From Odontocerum albicorne (lineage: Eukaryota > Arthropoda > Insecta > Trichoptera > Odontoceridae), in NCBI GenBank assembly GCA_949825065.1, contig OX463856.1:1216702-1280701 (forward strand): 64,000 nt of DNA, written 5' to 3'. Positions 20,711-30,479 of the stretch are shown piece by piece (position 1 is the first letter of the stretch; each line of letters begins with the position of its first letter). A program made the translations under genes and the position numbers. The notes beneath the pieces were generated by a model, which worked only from the letters and a program-made list of their open reading frames with translations, had not been told where the DNA came from and searched no databases.

Positions 20711-21535
20711 AAATTATTTTATCAAACACTGTTTATTCCACTTTTTTGTGACAGTATAACCCTACAGGTTTCAAGGCTTTCACCTCATTTTCAGGGGAGC
20801 ACAAACAAGATTAAATTCTGTTCGAACTGGTACCGATATACATGCTTCAACGGTTGGGGACTGAGAGCTGAGGGAGGCATGGGACGATTTCGGCCAGCAG
20901 CGGAGATATTTTTGGGATATATGTGTTTACCAGATGTTCGCCTCGGTGTACTGACTTAGAAATTTCTAGGGCCTCTTATATGTTCAATTTATTTCCGTTA
21001 CTACTGATATGTAAGAATTTGGCATCATCGATAGAAAAAGTACGGTTTTCACGGTGACAATGATTAGCCATTTCAGAATAAATTAGAGGATTTGTTAAGG
21101 CGGATTTGTGTTCACGAAATCTCATTTCAAAGGATCTTCCTGTCTTTCCCATATAGAAATTATCACAGTCGGCACATAAAAGTTTATACACACCACTGTT
21201 GCTAAGTATTCCATTTTTGCCTTTCCCATTAAATAAGAGTTTCAGGAGATTAAAATTAGTGTAAAAGCTAGCTTTATGTGACTTGGATTTTTTTTTAGTT
21301 ATTTCGTATGATATGTTTTTTATAAATAGGACTTTGCTCAATTTATAGGTATGCTTATAGGTGTCGTTAAATATATGATCTTTTATAAGTTTCTTTTTTG
21401 TTTTGTTTTTTAAAAGTGAATCAATGAGGCTTCCAGGATAGCCATTATTTGTAGCTATTTTTTTATAGTTATTAATTCCTTTTTAAAATTGTCGTCGGTT
21501 AATGGGACACTGAGCAATTTATTAAGTATGCAGTA
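20711..21535 (-). mobile_element. Penelope-like element, 3' part
   Basis: At the left lies the pseudo-LTR end (cactgtttattcc, agtataaccctacaggtttc, tcaggggagcacaaac). To its right, reading on the minus strand, come the GIY-YIG domain and the region just upstream of it. The segment follows 53360-54180 colinearly after reversal. It is 5'-truncated at about 21535, where an unrelated LINE fragment begins. Confidence 0.85.
20976..21341 (-). CDS. Penelope-like GIY-YIG endonuclease domain (C-terminal fragment)
   Basis: The 121-residue frame carries SGVYKLLCADCDNFYMGKTG (GVY...YMG, the GIY-YIG pair), RSFEMRFREHKSAL with the conserved Arg and EH, and a YSEMANHCHRENRTFSIDDA segment. This is the C-terminal nuclease of Penelope-like retroelements, which follows the RT and nicks the target for reverse transcription. 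Upstream residues (KKSKSHKASFYTNFN) are the linker. The RT domain is missing. The domain itself is free of stops, but the element is truncated. Confidence 0.85.
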   Translation of the reverse strand: MSKVLFIKNISYEITKKKSKSHKASFYTNFNLLKLLFNGKGKNGILSNSGVYKLLCADCDNFYMGKTGRSFEMRFREHKSALTNPLIYSEMANHCHRENRTFSIDDAKFLHISSNGNKLNI

Positions 21536-21704
21536 ACTTGGGACTTAATTCCAGTAACTTGGGACAATCGGTTATACCATTCACTAGTTTGAAAAGCAGG
21601 ACCAAATCAAACATCATTCTACGATCGACATTAATAGATCCAATTTTTTTTGGTGGAATCACACGCAAATAATAATAATAATAATCAAAATATATTATTA
21701 TCAT
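21522..21704 (-). pseudogene. LINE ORF2 C-terminal fragment
   Basis: The minus-strand frame gives RVIPPKKIGSINVDRRMMFD followed by LVLLFKLVNGITDCPKLLEL, the R..DL.lL.K..NG..DCP.LL pattern found near the end of Jockey- and R1-type ORF2. A (aat)n tract precedes it at 21670-21685. A short direct repeat (cagtaacttggga twice, 21531-21562) lies at its junction with the Penelope fragment. Confidence 0.65.
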
Positions 21705-21707
21705 GAT

Positions 21708-21935
21708 ATAAATAGGCCAAAACCCGTACGACGGTTGTCGCCAAAGAAAGAATACGAGAATTGAATTTTGAATACAAGAGAGCGTGAGAGGAATATTTCG
21801 ATTCTCTCCGAAAGTAATTTGAAATTTGAATCTCGGTGGGTCCGTGATAAATGAACAGATCGAAACTATACTGAACGAATTTTAAATACCTAGCTAACAA
21901 TTTTTGAACCGGTGTAAAAGGGGACGATGCCAATT
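21708..21935 (-). repeat. Dispersed 230-bp repeat (copy 1)
   Basis: About 90% identical by eye to 33378-33606: ataaataggccaaaacccgt, aagaaagaatacgagaattg and gtgtaaaaggggacgatg are shared. Both copies keep a minus-strand frame with FRRESKYSSHALLYSKFNSR, but no family was recognised. Both lie upstream of Helitron 3' ends, so they may be Helitron interior or captured sequence. Confidence 0.7.
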
Positions 21936-22039
21936 TATTTTGAATTGTAATTCATTAAATAATAAATTTATTTCCTATTATATTAAACCTTCTAATTACT
22001 TGTGTTTATTTACCTTATGCTCTTTTTTTTTAATGCAGA

Positions 22040-22204
22040 CAATTATATGTGGCTTTTTCACGACTTCGGAAACGTGAAAACATTAAAGTCAATATATCTG
22101 AAACAAGTCTTCAAGGAAAACTTTATCAACGATTTAAATTGAACAACAGTAATGTTTATACGTATACACAAAACATCGTGTATAAAGAGATTTTTGAGAA
22201 TTAA
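22040..22204 (+). pseudogene. Helitron helicase (PIF1-like) C-terminus
   Basis: The frame QLYVAFSRLRKRENIKVNIS continues to NIVYKEIFEN and a stop at 22202-22204. QLYVA.SR.R....+.V is the last conserved helicase motif of Helitron Rep-helicase proteins, and the VYKEI ending is also typical. Upstream, ctctttttttttaatgcag looks like a splice acceptor, so this may be a last exon; otherwise the copy is truncated. Nothing of the Rep nuclease is present. Helitrons move by rolling-circle replication. Confidence 0.75.
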
Positions 22205-22354
22205 ATAATTCATCAATCAAGATGTACCTTTTTTTATTTTTAAACTTTAAACATTAATGAACCCAAAAAATTTTAAGCTGATCTTGCTCCATTCGTTATT
22301 TCAAAAATGAAGAATTTGTTTTACTTCCGTGAATATTTCACGGGCTGCAACTAG
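22205..22354 (+). mobile_element. Helitron 3' terminus (copy 1)
   Basis: About 150 bp after the helicase stop there is a 7-bp hairpin (ccgtgaa tat ttcacgg, 22327-22343), then ggctgcaa and CTAG (22351-22354) followed by T. A hairpin 8-12 nt before a terminal CTRR, inserted before T, is the Helitron 3' signature. A second copy ends at 34659. Confidence 0.85.
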
Positions 22355-22439
22355 TTATTATTATTACGCTCAAATAAACGAAATCAACCAATGAATATTG
22401 TGCGCAGTTTCAGGAATACTGAAATAGCAAAACAATCAC

Positions 22440-22690
22440 AAAATTGCACCAAATGCTCGTTGACGGTGGTTTTCAATATTTCGTAGTATTCCATCAATCT
22501 CTCGTGTCGTAAAACGTTGATCATTCTTGATCAAAGCCTTGATTTGGTCGTCATCGATGGTAATCGGTCTTTCAGAGCGAACATCATGTTCGAGTATTGT
22601 ATCGCCATTACGAAATTATTTAAACCACATTTAACACACACAATCACTTACTGTATTGCCACCATATAATGTAGATATCGATTATTTTTG
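22440..22690 (-). pseudogene. mariner-type transposase N-terminal fragment
   Basis: On the minus strand: RSERPITIDDDQIKALIKND followed by QRFTTREIDGILRNIENHRQ. This is the linker and second helix-turn-helix of a mariner transposase DNA-binding region. Stops flank it and the catalytic domain is missing. It is a different lineage from 7986-9239. Confidence 0.65.
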
Positions 22691-22780
22691 TGTTTGTGTC
22701 GTATTTTCCTTTGTCGTACTAAAAAAATCCTCAAGTACCAAAAAAACAACTTATTTGGCTCCACTTAATAAAAACCGCTA

Positions 22781-23518
22781 AAGGGGGTGTTCTACGAGTA
22801 CTCTAGAAAATTGAATTTTTTTTTTGGTTTTTTGCATATTCTTAAAGTCACCTTTAGGAATATGTTCTCAAAAGAAAATTTTAAAATTCTCAATATTTAC
22901 GAATTTATGGCTATTAATGAGGCAGCAATTACGCCGCACCGGATTAACTTGGACAATAATCTCAAAACTTTAAACGCGTTTTTCTCGTAACTACTTTTTT
23001 CGACCTGGTCGACATAAAATCTCAAGTTTTATCCAACCGATTGTCTTTAAATTTGGTATGAAACTTTATTAAATATTTTTATATCGTTCCTACCTTGAAT
23101 AATTAAAAACTACTTTTTCAACTATTAAAACAAATTAAATAAGGGGTACCTAAAAAAATTTAATTTTTTTTCAAACAGTCGCCATTTTGCGCTTTGCTCT
23201 TTGGTAACAACTATAATAACATTATTTCATATCAAGAAATTGTGTATGATTTTTGTTTCAAAGTTACAAAAAGGTTCCAATCATGTCAACCAGCTCAACC
23301 CCCCCATTTTTTACAAGATAACATAACATAGGTATATGTTATGTTAATTGTTGATAATGTTTTATATTTTAAAAAAAAATTCAAATTTTTTTTTGTACAT
23401 TCTCAAATCATCATCAATAAACAACTGTAAAAGATGTGCCGGAAAAATATTTTTAGTTTTTTTTTAGTTAGTTTGAAAAAACGCCCGAAATTCACGCCTC
23501 TAGAGTAGAATACCCCCT
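22781..23518. mobile_element. PIF/Harbinger-like MITE, TAA target duplication
   Basis: The 738-bp element opens agggggtgttctac and ends gtagaataccccct, with tctaga just inside both ends. It is flanked by TAA on both sides (22778-22780 and 23519-23521), the 3-bp TWA rule of PIF/Harbinger. The AT-rich interior has no transposase. Poly-T and poly-A blocks are scattered inside. Confidence 0.8.
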
Positions 23519-23521
23519 TAA

Positions 23522-24539
23522 GAAATTACCTTCCACAGTAGTATACATTCAGCACGTTTGAAATTAAGTTAGCAACGAAATTTATTCCCAATGACATCTA
23601 CGAGAAAAATCGTGCTGCATTCGTAATTTTCTGTGAAAGTATTGTAACTTGATGGTGTTTGGCCTCCAGGTCTAAAGAAACTTTATTTACTGCGTTGCGA
23701 GTCATTTTCTTTCTCCCGTGATGGACCTTAATTCCGTCATCAATACTATTCCTTTTACACTCAGGTGTGCCGTCGTGTCGATCTTCTAGGGTAGATCGCG
23801 CTGGGTGGAGACCCATAACAGCGTGGGTGGGATCGAATAGAACTCAAGATGTAGAAGATGAGGTGTATGGATGTAGATGGGATGAAAGGTGATTTAACAT
23901 AAGAAATGTATTTTTTACGTTTGGCGATCCTTATGTGCAGTCAATCGCTAATCGCAAGTGCATGTTTCCGCCCGTGCATGGCGTCATAACTTGCAAAATA
24001 TCACAGTTCTCTCAAGTTTTTCGCATGCATGGGCCGGCCGACTTTTAATACTGTCTCGCGATGACCGCGCATAACGAACATTTCAGTTACGGTCGCGACA
24101 CAGCACGGACCCCAACAAACATAAAATTATTAAATAAAAAATACCAAATAAAATCCAAATCATAAAAGGTACCAAATAACAAACAGGAAAACAAACACTT
24201 CATATGTTTTGGCTGACACATACGTCCGATACATTTACAATATCAAAACCGAAACCATTGTTAAATAATTGACTTTAAACTTTCAAAGACAGCGAGTCAT
24301 TTCAAAGCATCATTGACATTTAAATAAATATGCTAAAATCATAAATGTTGAGACGACAAAAATTATTAAAATAAAATAACAGGTGTCCTGCATAATGATA
24401 TTCTTCACTGAATCGATTATAGTCCCGATTTTGGCTCAAATCGGTTTAATAAATAAAATAAATACAGGTTTATTGATAGCAACATAGTATGTACATAATA
24501 CATTAATACACATTTCAAGAACACATTAAAAAGAGAATA
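23522..24539. other. Unassigned sequence
   Basis: A 72-codon minus-strand frame at 23598-23816 shows no known domain. 23900-24110 is more GC-rich; the rest is AT-rich. No repeat partner seen in this window. Confidence 0.35.
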
Positions 24540-24851
24540 CATTAAAAAACAGAAGCTATCAAAAGGTCTGGGCTCATCTAATAACATCCCCCCGGCCAAG
24601 ACACACCCCAACAATATAGGGCGAGCCCAGCCACGGGGACACCAGATGTTTTTCAGCCCACATCCTTGAACACGTAGAACAAGAAGAAAAAAAATATACA
24701 GAAAATAAATAGACGACAAAAAAAATACATTCAAGAGAGAAGACATTAAAAGGTCCGGGCTCATCCCACAAACATTCCCCCGGCCAAGATACATCCTACC
24801 AATGTAGGGCGAGCCCGATCGCAAGCGCATCGGGGGGCTTTCATCCCACAC
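24540..24851. repeat. Two diverged copies of an about 180-bp unit
   Basis: Both copies (about 24560-24660 and 24745-24850) share gggctcat, ccccggccaaga and agggcgagccc. Minus-strand frames that span them reach 144 codons, but the translation (hydrophobic, Phe/Leu-rich, repeated) matches no family I know and follows the duplication rather than a domain. Confidence 0.6.
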
Positions 24852-25475
24852 CCCCGCATATCTAGATTAAAGAATAAATAAAAAAAACAAAAACGTATGG
24901 CAGAAAACCAAATAAAAAGTAAACCCACATATACCACATCAGGTTACTACTAACTGTCAGCAAGAACGAAAAAATAAAAAGCAATAGGAGTCCATATCTT
25001 ATAAAATGACAAATGGGAAATGAAATAGTTGAAACAATATTGAAATAGTTAGGCAGTAATACATTGAAATAGTTAAGCAGTTTTAAAAGAATGATGTGTC
25101 TACACTCCGAACAAGCTATCCATCACTTGTACTCCTGCTAGAAATATACGGAATCTTTTGAAATTCAAATTGTTTGTAGCAATTTGCTAACGACAATTGC
25201 ACGACACCAATCATGAGAATGCAACAATAGGATAACTCCATGTCTGGGTTTGCTGGATATTTTTAATGTTGCTGTTGAGTTCAGAATGGTCCTTCTCTGG
25301 CATTTCTTCAATCTTAGGTCTTGACTTGGACACTGGTTATTTCACATTATCTTATTTAATTTGTTTATAATTTAAACATGATTTTTTTTTCATTGATTGT
25401 ATTTGAGTATGATTTTCCTTTTAAGTGTTGTTATACTACACATTCTTCGTTTTCAGTTTCAATCCTGGGGATTGG
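24852..25475. other. AT-rich unassigned sequence
   Basis: No domains or repeats recognised apart from a local gttgaaatagttaggcagt duplication near 25030-25080. Confidence 0.4.
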
Positions 25476-25786
25476 TTAGCAGCAAAGCCCTGCATCTCCT
25501 CTCCACTCCGCTCGGTCCTCAGCGATCATCTTGAGCTCTGTACAGGAGGGGCAGTCCATATTGTGGCATATTTGCTCCAGATAATCTCGGCGAGAACGCC
25601 TTCTGCCAATTGATCCCTCAATCATTTCCTCTAGTATATTGTGCAAGAGATTTTCATGTCGCAGCATATGACCCATCCATTCTGCACGTCTTACCAATAT
25701 GGTGTTTGACAGATGCCTGGTTTCTTCGATCCTGCTGAGAACCTCGTCATTTGTAATGTGGTCTCTCCAGGAAATCCTTAGAATTC
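25476..25786 (-). pseudogene. RTE-type LINE C-terminus (downstream half)
   Basis: The minus-strand frame reads WYRRILRISWRDHITNDEVL, then RRAEWMGHMLRHENLLHNIL, GSIGRRRSRRDYLEQICHN and MIAEDRAEWR. This series is the well-conserved C-terminus of RTE-like LINE proteins. It is nearly uninterrupted for about 105 codons. Its upstream continuation lies at 26637-26800, on the far side of a hAT insertion. Confidence 0.85.
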
Positions 25787-26058
25787 GTCTATACCATGGG
25801 TCGGCCACCTTTTATTGTAAGAAGGCCAAATATTTTACGTGGAGATTAGTGCGGGCCGCACTTGGGCCATATGTCATTACAGTATATCGGTCTGTAAATA
25901 TTAAACTGGAATTTGCTCACAGATGGTTTTAGTTGTCAATGTAATGACTGTCAAACCGCGTCTTTGGCGCCTTTTTCTTGTGTTTCCATTTGTCAAATAC
26001 TTTTAACTCACAACAATACAAGTTTAATACAACTACATATGTTTTCACAGCGTTGAAC

Positions 26059-26205
26059 ATGTCTGTTTTTGTGCCAGAAAACTACGATTCGCGGACAGCA
26101 TTGGTTTTCTGTTACCATTTGAAGAAAACTGCTGCAGAATCGTATCGAATGCTTGTCGAAGCTTACGGTGAGCATGCTCTTGGTAAATCACAGTGCTTTG
26201 GCTGA
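26059..26205 (+). pseudogene. mariner transposase N-terminus inside hAT
   Basis: The frame begins MSVFVPENYDSRTALVFCYH and continues LKKTAAESYRMLVEAYGEHA LGKSQCF before a stop. This is the mariner N-terminal helix-turn-helix (..R..L.FC+.LKK.AAE..R.L...YGE.A). The coding sequence is cut after about 48 residues and joins LINE sequence. Lineage differs from the 7986-9239 copy. Confidence 0.8.
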
Positions 26206-26214
26206 AAATCCTAA

Positions 26215-26345
26215 CAGCAGGAGATTACCAGGAAGGCCGCCGAAAAGGTGGAAGGACAGCTGGACGTCATCATCCCAGGACAGCCCACCGTCACAAACAG
26301 GTCATACGACCTAAACCAAGAGGAAGAAGAAAAAGAAGAATAAAA
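26215..26345 (+). pseudogene. RTE-type LINE extreme 3' end inside hAT
   Basis: In one frame: RRLPGRPPKRWKDSWTSSSQ, then a short tail and a gaagaagaaaaagaagaat microsatellite end. It is the same LINE family as the fragment at 37880-38158 (GRPPKRWRDSWSSASQ, minus strand). Confidence 0.75.
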
Positions 26346-26636
26346 TCAATGAGATTTTTGTGGCTGCATTTGATTTGCAAGTTTTTTTATATTAGCTTGC
26401 ATTTTTGAAGTAGAGACGCGTAGTACCAAACATAGTTATTATTTGCTAAGCAAACCTTTTTAACTCCTTGTAGTTTTCAGAAGGCAAATTCCATAGAAAT
26501 CCACCAAGTTAGTTTTTTCTTTAAAAAGCCATTTTAAGTGTGTATGATATCGTCCGTCACGTGCGTTGCGGTGAGAATCTTGCGGGCCGCACCAAAACGC
26601 CTCGTGGGCCGCGGGTTGCCGACCGCTGGTATATAC

Positions 26637-26800
26637 CATAGGTCTACGTCTCAAAGGCCTTCAATCTTTTTCGATATATTTCGCCTATGCACCATGTCTC
26701 TCAACCATACATCAAAATACTTCACACACATGTTTTGACCAATTGCTTGCGGAGCTTTAGGTCCATGTTGTTGGATTCGAAAATCTTTGATTTCTTATTA
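26637..26800 (-). pseudogene. RTE-type LINE fragment (upstream half)
   Basis: Minus-strand translation gives DLKLRKQLVKTCV, SILMYG.ETWCIGEIYRKRL and KAFET, the segment that normally precedes W.YRR.LRISW. It therefore continues into 25476-25786 once the hAT is removed. One or two stops are present. Confidence 0.8.
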
Positions 26801-27079
26801 CACATTAATGATTTAATTTTCCGTTTGTGTTCAGATTTTTAGAAATAATTAACATGTATTATTTTGTGAAGAAAATGCTTCTTTGGTGTAAAGGACACTT
26901 AAATGTCGTATTTCTTTGTAATAATCAAATAAATGAGCTGCTCGTGCATGCATGTATCAAGTGATAGATAATATTGAGAACTGAAACAGAAGACTTCTCA
27001 TAAAAGAAAGTTTTATAAGGAACCTGCTAATTACATAAACAAAAACTTAGATTTCATTGCACAATAGTATTTGGCATCA
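26801..27079. other. AT-rich unassigned sequence
   Basis: No domain or repeat recognised. Confidence 0.4.
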
Positions 27080-27403
27080 ATTTTGATGTATGAAAGTGAA
27101 ATATGGACGTGGAAATACTGATAAGAGTCGAGTAAATGCTGTAGAATTGCGTGCTCTGAGAAGACATGAGGTGACAATATACGCGTGTGACAGAATACGG
27201 AATGAAGTAATGAGGGATGAATATGAACTTATGTATGATGTATTCAGTAAGATACAAAAGAGCACTCGTAGATGGTTGAGGCACGTGAAATGAATAAATG
27301 AAGAAAGATTAACAAAACATATATATAGTGCTAATGTGAGTAGAAAGCGTGGTAGAGGAAGACCAAGGAAAACATTGTTGGATCAAGTGAGTGATACATT
27401 TAA
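27080..27403 (+). pseudogene. RTE-type LINE 3' ORF fragment, interrupted at TTAA
   Basis: The frame reads MKVKYGRGNTDKSRVNAVEL, RALRRHEVTIYACDRIRNEV, then a RRWLRHVK segment and RKRGRGRPRKTLLDQVSDTF up to 27400. This is an RTE-like C-terminus. The TTAA at 27400-27403 marks the insertion of a piggyBac-like element, and the LINE tail resumes at 28017. Confidence 0.75.
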
Positions 27404-28012
27404 CCTTTACCTTCCTGTGCTAAAAAAATCCGCGCGTTCCGGTGCTGTGTATTTAATACACATCAATACGAGTACACATGCAAAAATGAAAGATTTAAAA
27501 TCGGAAAAATAAGAATATTCATAGTCAATCGCTTAAATTAATTAAATTTGAAGTCAAAAGTGATAATAATTGAAATTTAATTGTTGAAAACATGAAAAAA
27601 ACATCGGCCGACGTTCACCACACGGGCGAAGAGACCACTCCAAATGGATGCCCGCGAGCTACTGAAGCGAGCGAACTGAGATTCTATTTCTTGCGTTCCC
27701 ATATACCGAAGTAGAGTGAGACGTGAAACGCGTCGCTTCCTCAACTATAGCGGTTTTTTAGAATGAATATACCTACGTCACACACTGGCACATGTTCGAT
27801 TGTATTGGTGAATTTATTACCAATTTTCACAAAATATCTCTGATGTGGCCGATTAGTGTTGATTATTATTAATATTATTTTTTCATTCAATGCGTAAATG
27901 TATTACGAAGGAATACCTAAAATCTGAACCAAGTATTTATTATACTTATAGAGATAGTAAAGTTTTTTTAGAAGCAATGCGTTCTAGTTACACATCATAG
28001 GGAAGGAAGGGT
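27404..28012. mobile_element. piggyBac-like element with TTAA duplication
   Basis: The 609-bp element begins cctttaccttcctgtg and ends (complement) cccttccttccctatgatgt. Exact TTAA flanks lie at 27400-27403 and 28013-28016. It has no transposase. Its right end matches 9240-9316. It splits an RTE fragment cleanly. Confidence 0.82.
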
Positions 28013-28160
28013 TAAAGAAAGAAAAGTGAAAGTCAGAGATCTATATGAGGTGTATAGATATAGAAGAGGCGAAATACGTGTGTCGAGATAGAAACGTTTA
28101 GCGCTCTGTCCTCTCTGACTGCCGCAATAGCGAAATGGTATATATGTAGGAACTTAGATA
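28013..28160 (+). pseudogene. RTE-type LINE 3' tail (after insertion)
   Basis: Contains agaaaagtgaaagtcagaga, tgaggtgtatagatatagaa, gaggcgaa and gtcgagata, colinear with the tails at 5150-5290 and 13085-13200. Ends near gtatatatgtagg. Confidence 0.65.
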
Positions 28161-28229
28161 GATAAAAGTAAAGAAGTTTCTGGTTGCATCTTAATAAACT
28201 TCTCGTATTCAAATAAAAGTAGTTAAAAG

Positions 28230-28717
28230 GAATTTATTCTGATAGCCAGATGCTAAATCATTTTTATTCTGATAGCCAGATGCTAAATCATTTTTATTCT
28301 GATAACCAGATGCTAAATCATTTTTATTCTGATAACCAGATGCTAAATCATTTTTATTCTGATAACCAGATGCTAAATCATTTTTATTCTGATAACCAGA
28401 TGCTAAATCATTTTTATTCTGATAACCAGATGCTAAATCATTTTTATTGTGATAACCAGATGCTAAATCATTTTTATTCTGATAACCAGATGCTAAATCA
28501 TTTTTATTCTGATAGCCAGATGCTAAATCATTTTTATTCTGATAACCAGATGCTAAATAATTTTTATTCTGATAACCAGATGCTAAATCATTTTTATTCT
28601 GATAACCAGATGCTAAATAATTTTTATTCAGATAACCAGATGCTAAATCTTTTTTATTCTGATAACCAGATGCTAAATAATTTTTATTCTGATAACCAGA
28701 TGCTAAATCATTTTTAA
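28230..28717 (+). repeat. 30-bp tandem repeat, about 16 copies
   Basis: Unit tgataaccagatgctaaatc plus atttttattc. Variants are few (gatagccag, aataattttt, one tttattgtg). Because 30 is a multiple of three, the plus strand stays open as a ten-residue MLNHFYSDNQ repeat; this is a by-product of array length, not evidence of a protein. Confidence 0.97.
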
Positions 28718-29685
28718 AGACGTTTTTGTTGATCGGTAGTCTTCATTCACGCCGAGCATAACTTGTAGGAAAAAAATCAAAGTCGATAATTCGATATTTT
28801 GTATTTAGCAGCTGTTACCCCTAAAGCAGGGGTGAAGGTAGTGCACTATAAAGACGGAAGATTGAAGAGAGAAGAGAATGACTTCACTCAACCAGGACCG
28901 GAGCACGTGATGCTATGCGAACGGGCACCGTGCTTCGAATCAGTGGCGTACTTATATTTTTAAATATAGATAAATATTTATCAATAAATTACTTTCTTAT
29001 TTCACTAATTATAATATCTTCGCTACCCATGTTTCTACCACTTATCACGAGGCTCTCTTCAGGTGAGATGATTTCGGTTTATTACGAAGGCAGTGCTTGA
29101 GGTCAGACTGGTGTCATGTTACATTGGAAGTATGTGTGGTCTATTGTCCCGTAGGAAAAAAATTAAGAGCGGTGAAATATTTTGCATTCTGTAGTTATTT
29201 ATTCCTATTTATTTTTTATTTACTACTTTGTGTTTTTCTAATATTTCTCAATTCATCGTTTTATATATTTTTTTGTGACGCATCAAACACTCGAACTTTA
29301 CTCTCTTAGAAATTATGATTTGTCCTTATTATATCGTTTGCAAATTCTAATATGGAACGCTACAAAATTAAAGACGAAACATTTGATAAATTAAAAAAAA
29401 ATTACTTGCCCCATAACAGCGCAGAAGGCCCACCCTTAAATGACGTGAATATCATACACACATATATAACACAAATTACATTTTTTGTTTCCAATTATTC
29501 CTCGAAAATGAGAATTCTCTCAATTAGTACATTGTTCAATCAAGTCACTATTATTGACCGAAAAAATCAACGCCCAACAACCAATACTCTTCATGAGAAA
29601 TACAAATTCTTATTAATTAATTTGTACTCGTAGTATTGCGTTTAGGTTGTTGTGATTCTAAATTATTGTAACCAATATTAGACTC
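28718..29685. other. Unassigned sequence
   Basis: Frames at 28915-29100, 29097-29309 and 29352-29633 (up to 93 codons) show no recognised domain. The segment about 28740-28930 has a more balanced base composition. No repeat partner in the window. Confidence 0.35.
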
Positions 29686-30050
29686 GCTCCGTCCTTGGCA
29701 TGCTTTAAGAAGCGACTGAAAAAACTCTTAATTTCTAATCAGTAAAATAACGTGTTTCATTCCTGATTTTTTTTCTTTTCCTTTCCTCTCCACCATCCCT
29801 TCCTTCCCTTTTGATTGATGATATCTAACTTTATATAAAAAGGAATGTTCGGGTGATTGTCCGTCTTTGTGGGTATATGCTCACGTATGTGTTTATGAAT
29901 TTCGTGGGAATGGATAGTCATTTGAATGATTTATGCGACCATGTAACTTGCTTCATTTACTTTTGTCTGGTTGGTTGGAAGAGATTACCGCCTGGTAATA
30001 AGCCCACCGGATTATATTTGCAATAAGAGCGTTAAATAAATAAATAATTC
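29686..30050 (+). mobile_element. CR1-like LINE 3' end and UTR (copy 1)
   Basis: Starts in coding sequence with LAPSLACFKKRLKKLLISNQ and a stop near 29745. A roughly 300-bp UTR follows (gtgattgtccgtctttgtgg, tgtaacttgcttcatttac, ggaagagattaccgcctgg) and it ends in gttaaataaataaata, the short direct-repeat 3' end of CR1-type elements. About 90% identical to 36925-37297. Confidence 0.8.
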
Positions 30051-30465
30051 TACTTATTCTGGTTTGCTAATTTCTTGAATTTAGTCTGTTTTCAATGCAA
30101 ATACTAGACTCACGTGGTACATATCGTCGTTGTTCTGCGAAAAGCATTTTAGTCCAAATATTGAGTTCTGAGATAAATGCAATTTAAGTTTCGGAAGCCG
30201 ATGTAAAATCAAGTTATATGACTTTTATCTTTTCATAACAACGAAACGATATATTTTTTGGACATAAATGTTTTTTCCATGTGTAGATATTTTTATTTTA
30301 AGTAAAATGACATCAAAAAGTCATTTTAAGAAAAAATGGACTTAAATGCTTTTCGCAGATCAACGACGATATATTACTCGTATATACGAGTACAATTCTA
30401 CATTGGATTAAGTATCGCGAACGGATTGATTTTGAACTTTGTCTCTTTGTATTCAAATAATTAAC
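30051..30465 (+). pseudogene. CR1-like LINE tail fragment split by a MITE
   Basis: 30051-30110 (attctggtttgctaatttct, ttcaatgcaa) and 30395-30458 (attaagtatcgcgaacggat, ttgtctctttgtattcaa) align with consecutive parts of the CR1 tails at 1.3 and 18.2 kb. A 252-bp inverted-repeat element separates them. Confidence 0.7.
30121..30372. mobile_element. MITE family ATATCGTCGTTG (copy 1)
   Basis: Inverted ends atatcgtcgttgttctgcga on the left and, as complement, atatcgtcgttgatctgcga on the right, followed by aaagcattt. Interior has ggaagccgatgtaaaatcaa and tttttattttaagtaaaatg. Related copies at 37669-38217 and, truncated, 38730-38947. Target duplication is unclear. Confidence 0.85.
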
Positions 30466-30479
30466 GTATTTTATTTCTC

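Larger units (their letters stand above)
25795..26628. mobile_element. hAT-like non-autonomous element with 8-bp target duplication
   Basis: Termini CATGGGTCGGCCACC and (complement of the right end) CAGCGGTCGGCAACCC are imperfect inverted repeats of the hAT CA..GG type. The flanks GTCTATAC (25787-25794) and GTATATAC (26629-26636) match at 7 of 8 positions, the hAT target length. The 834-bp interior holds no hAT transposase but does carry a mariner 5' fragment and an RTE 3' fragment. Confidence 0.8.

Noticed and set aside
24417..24851. 144-codon minus frame as a possible membrane protein
   Set aside because: It spans two copies of a repeated unit, and its hydrophobicity follows AT-rich composition; no known family.
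28250..28717. 155-codon frame of a ten-residue repeat
   Set aside because: It exists only because the 30-bp minisatellite length is divisible by three and contains no stop; no start context, domain or flanking coding sequence.
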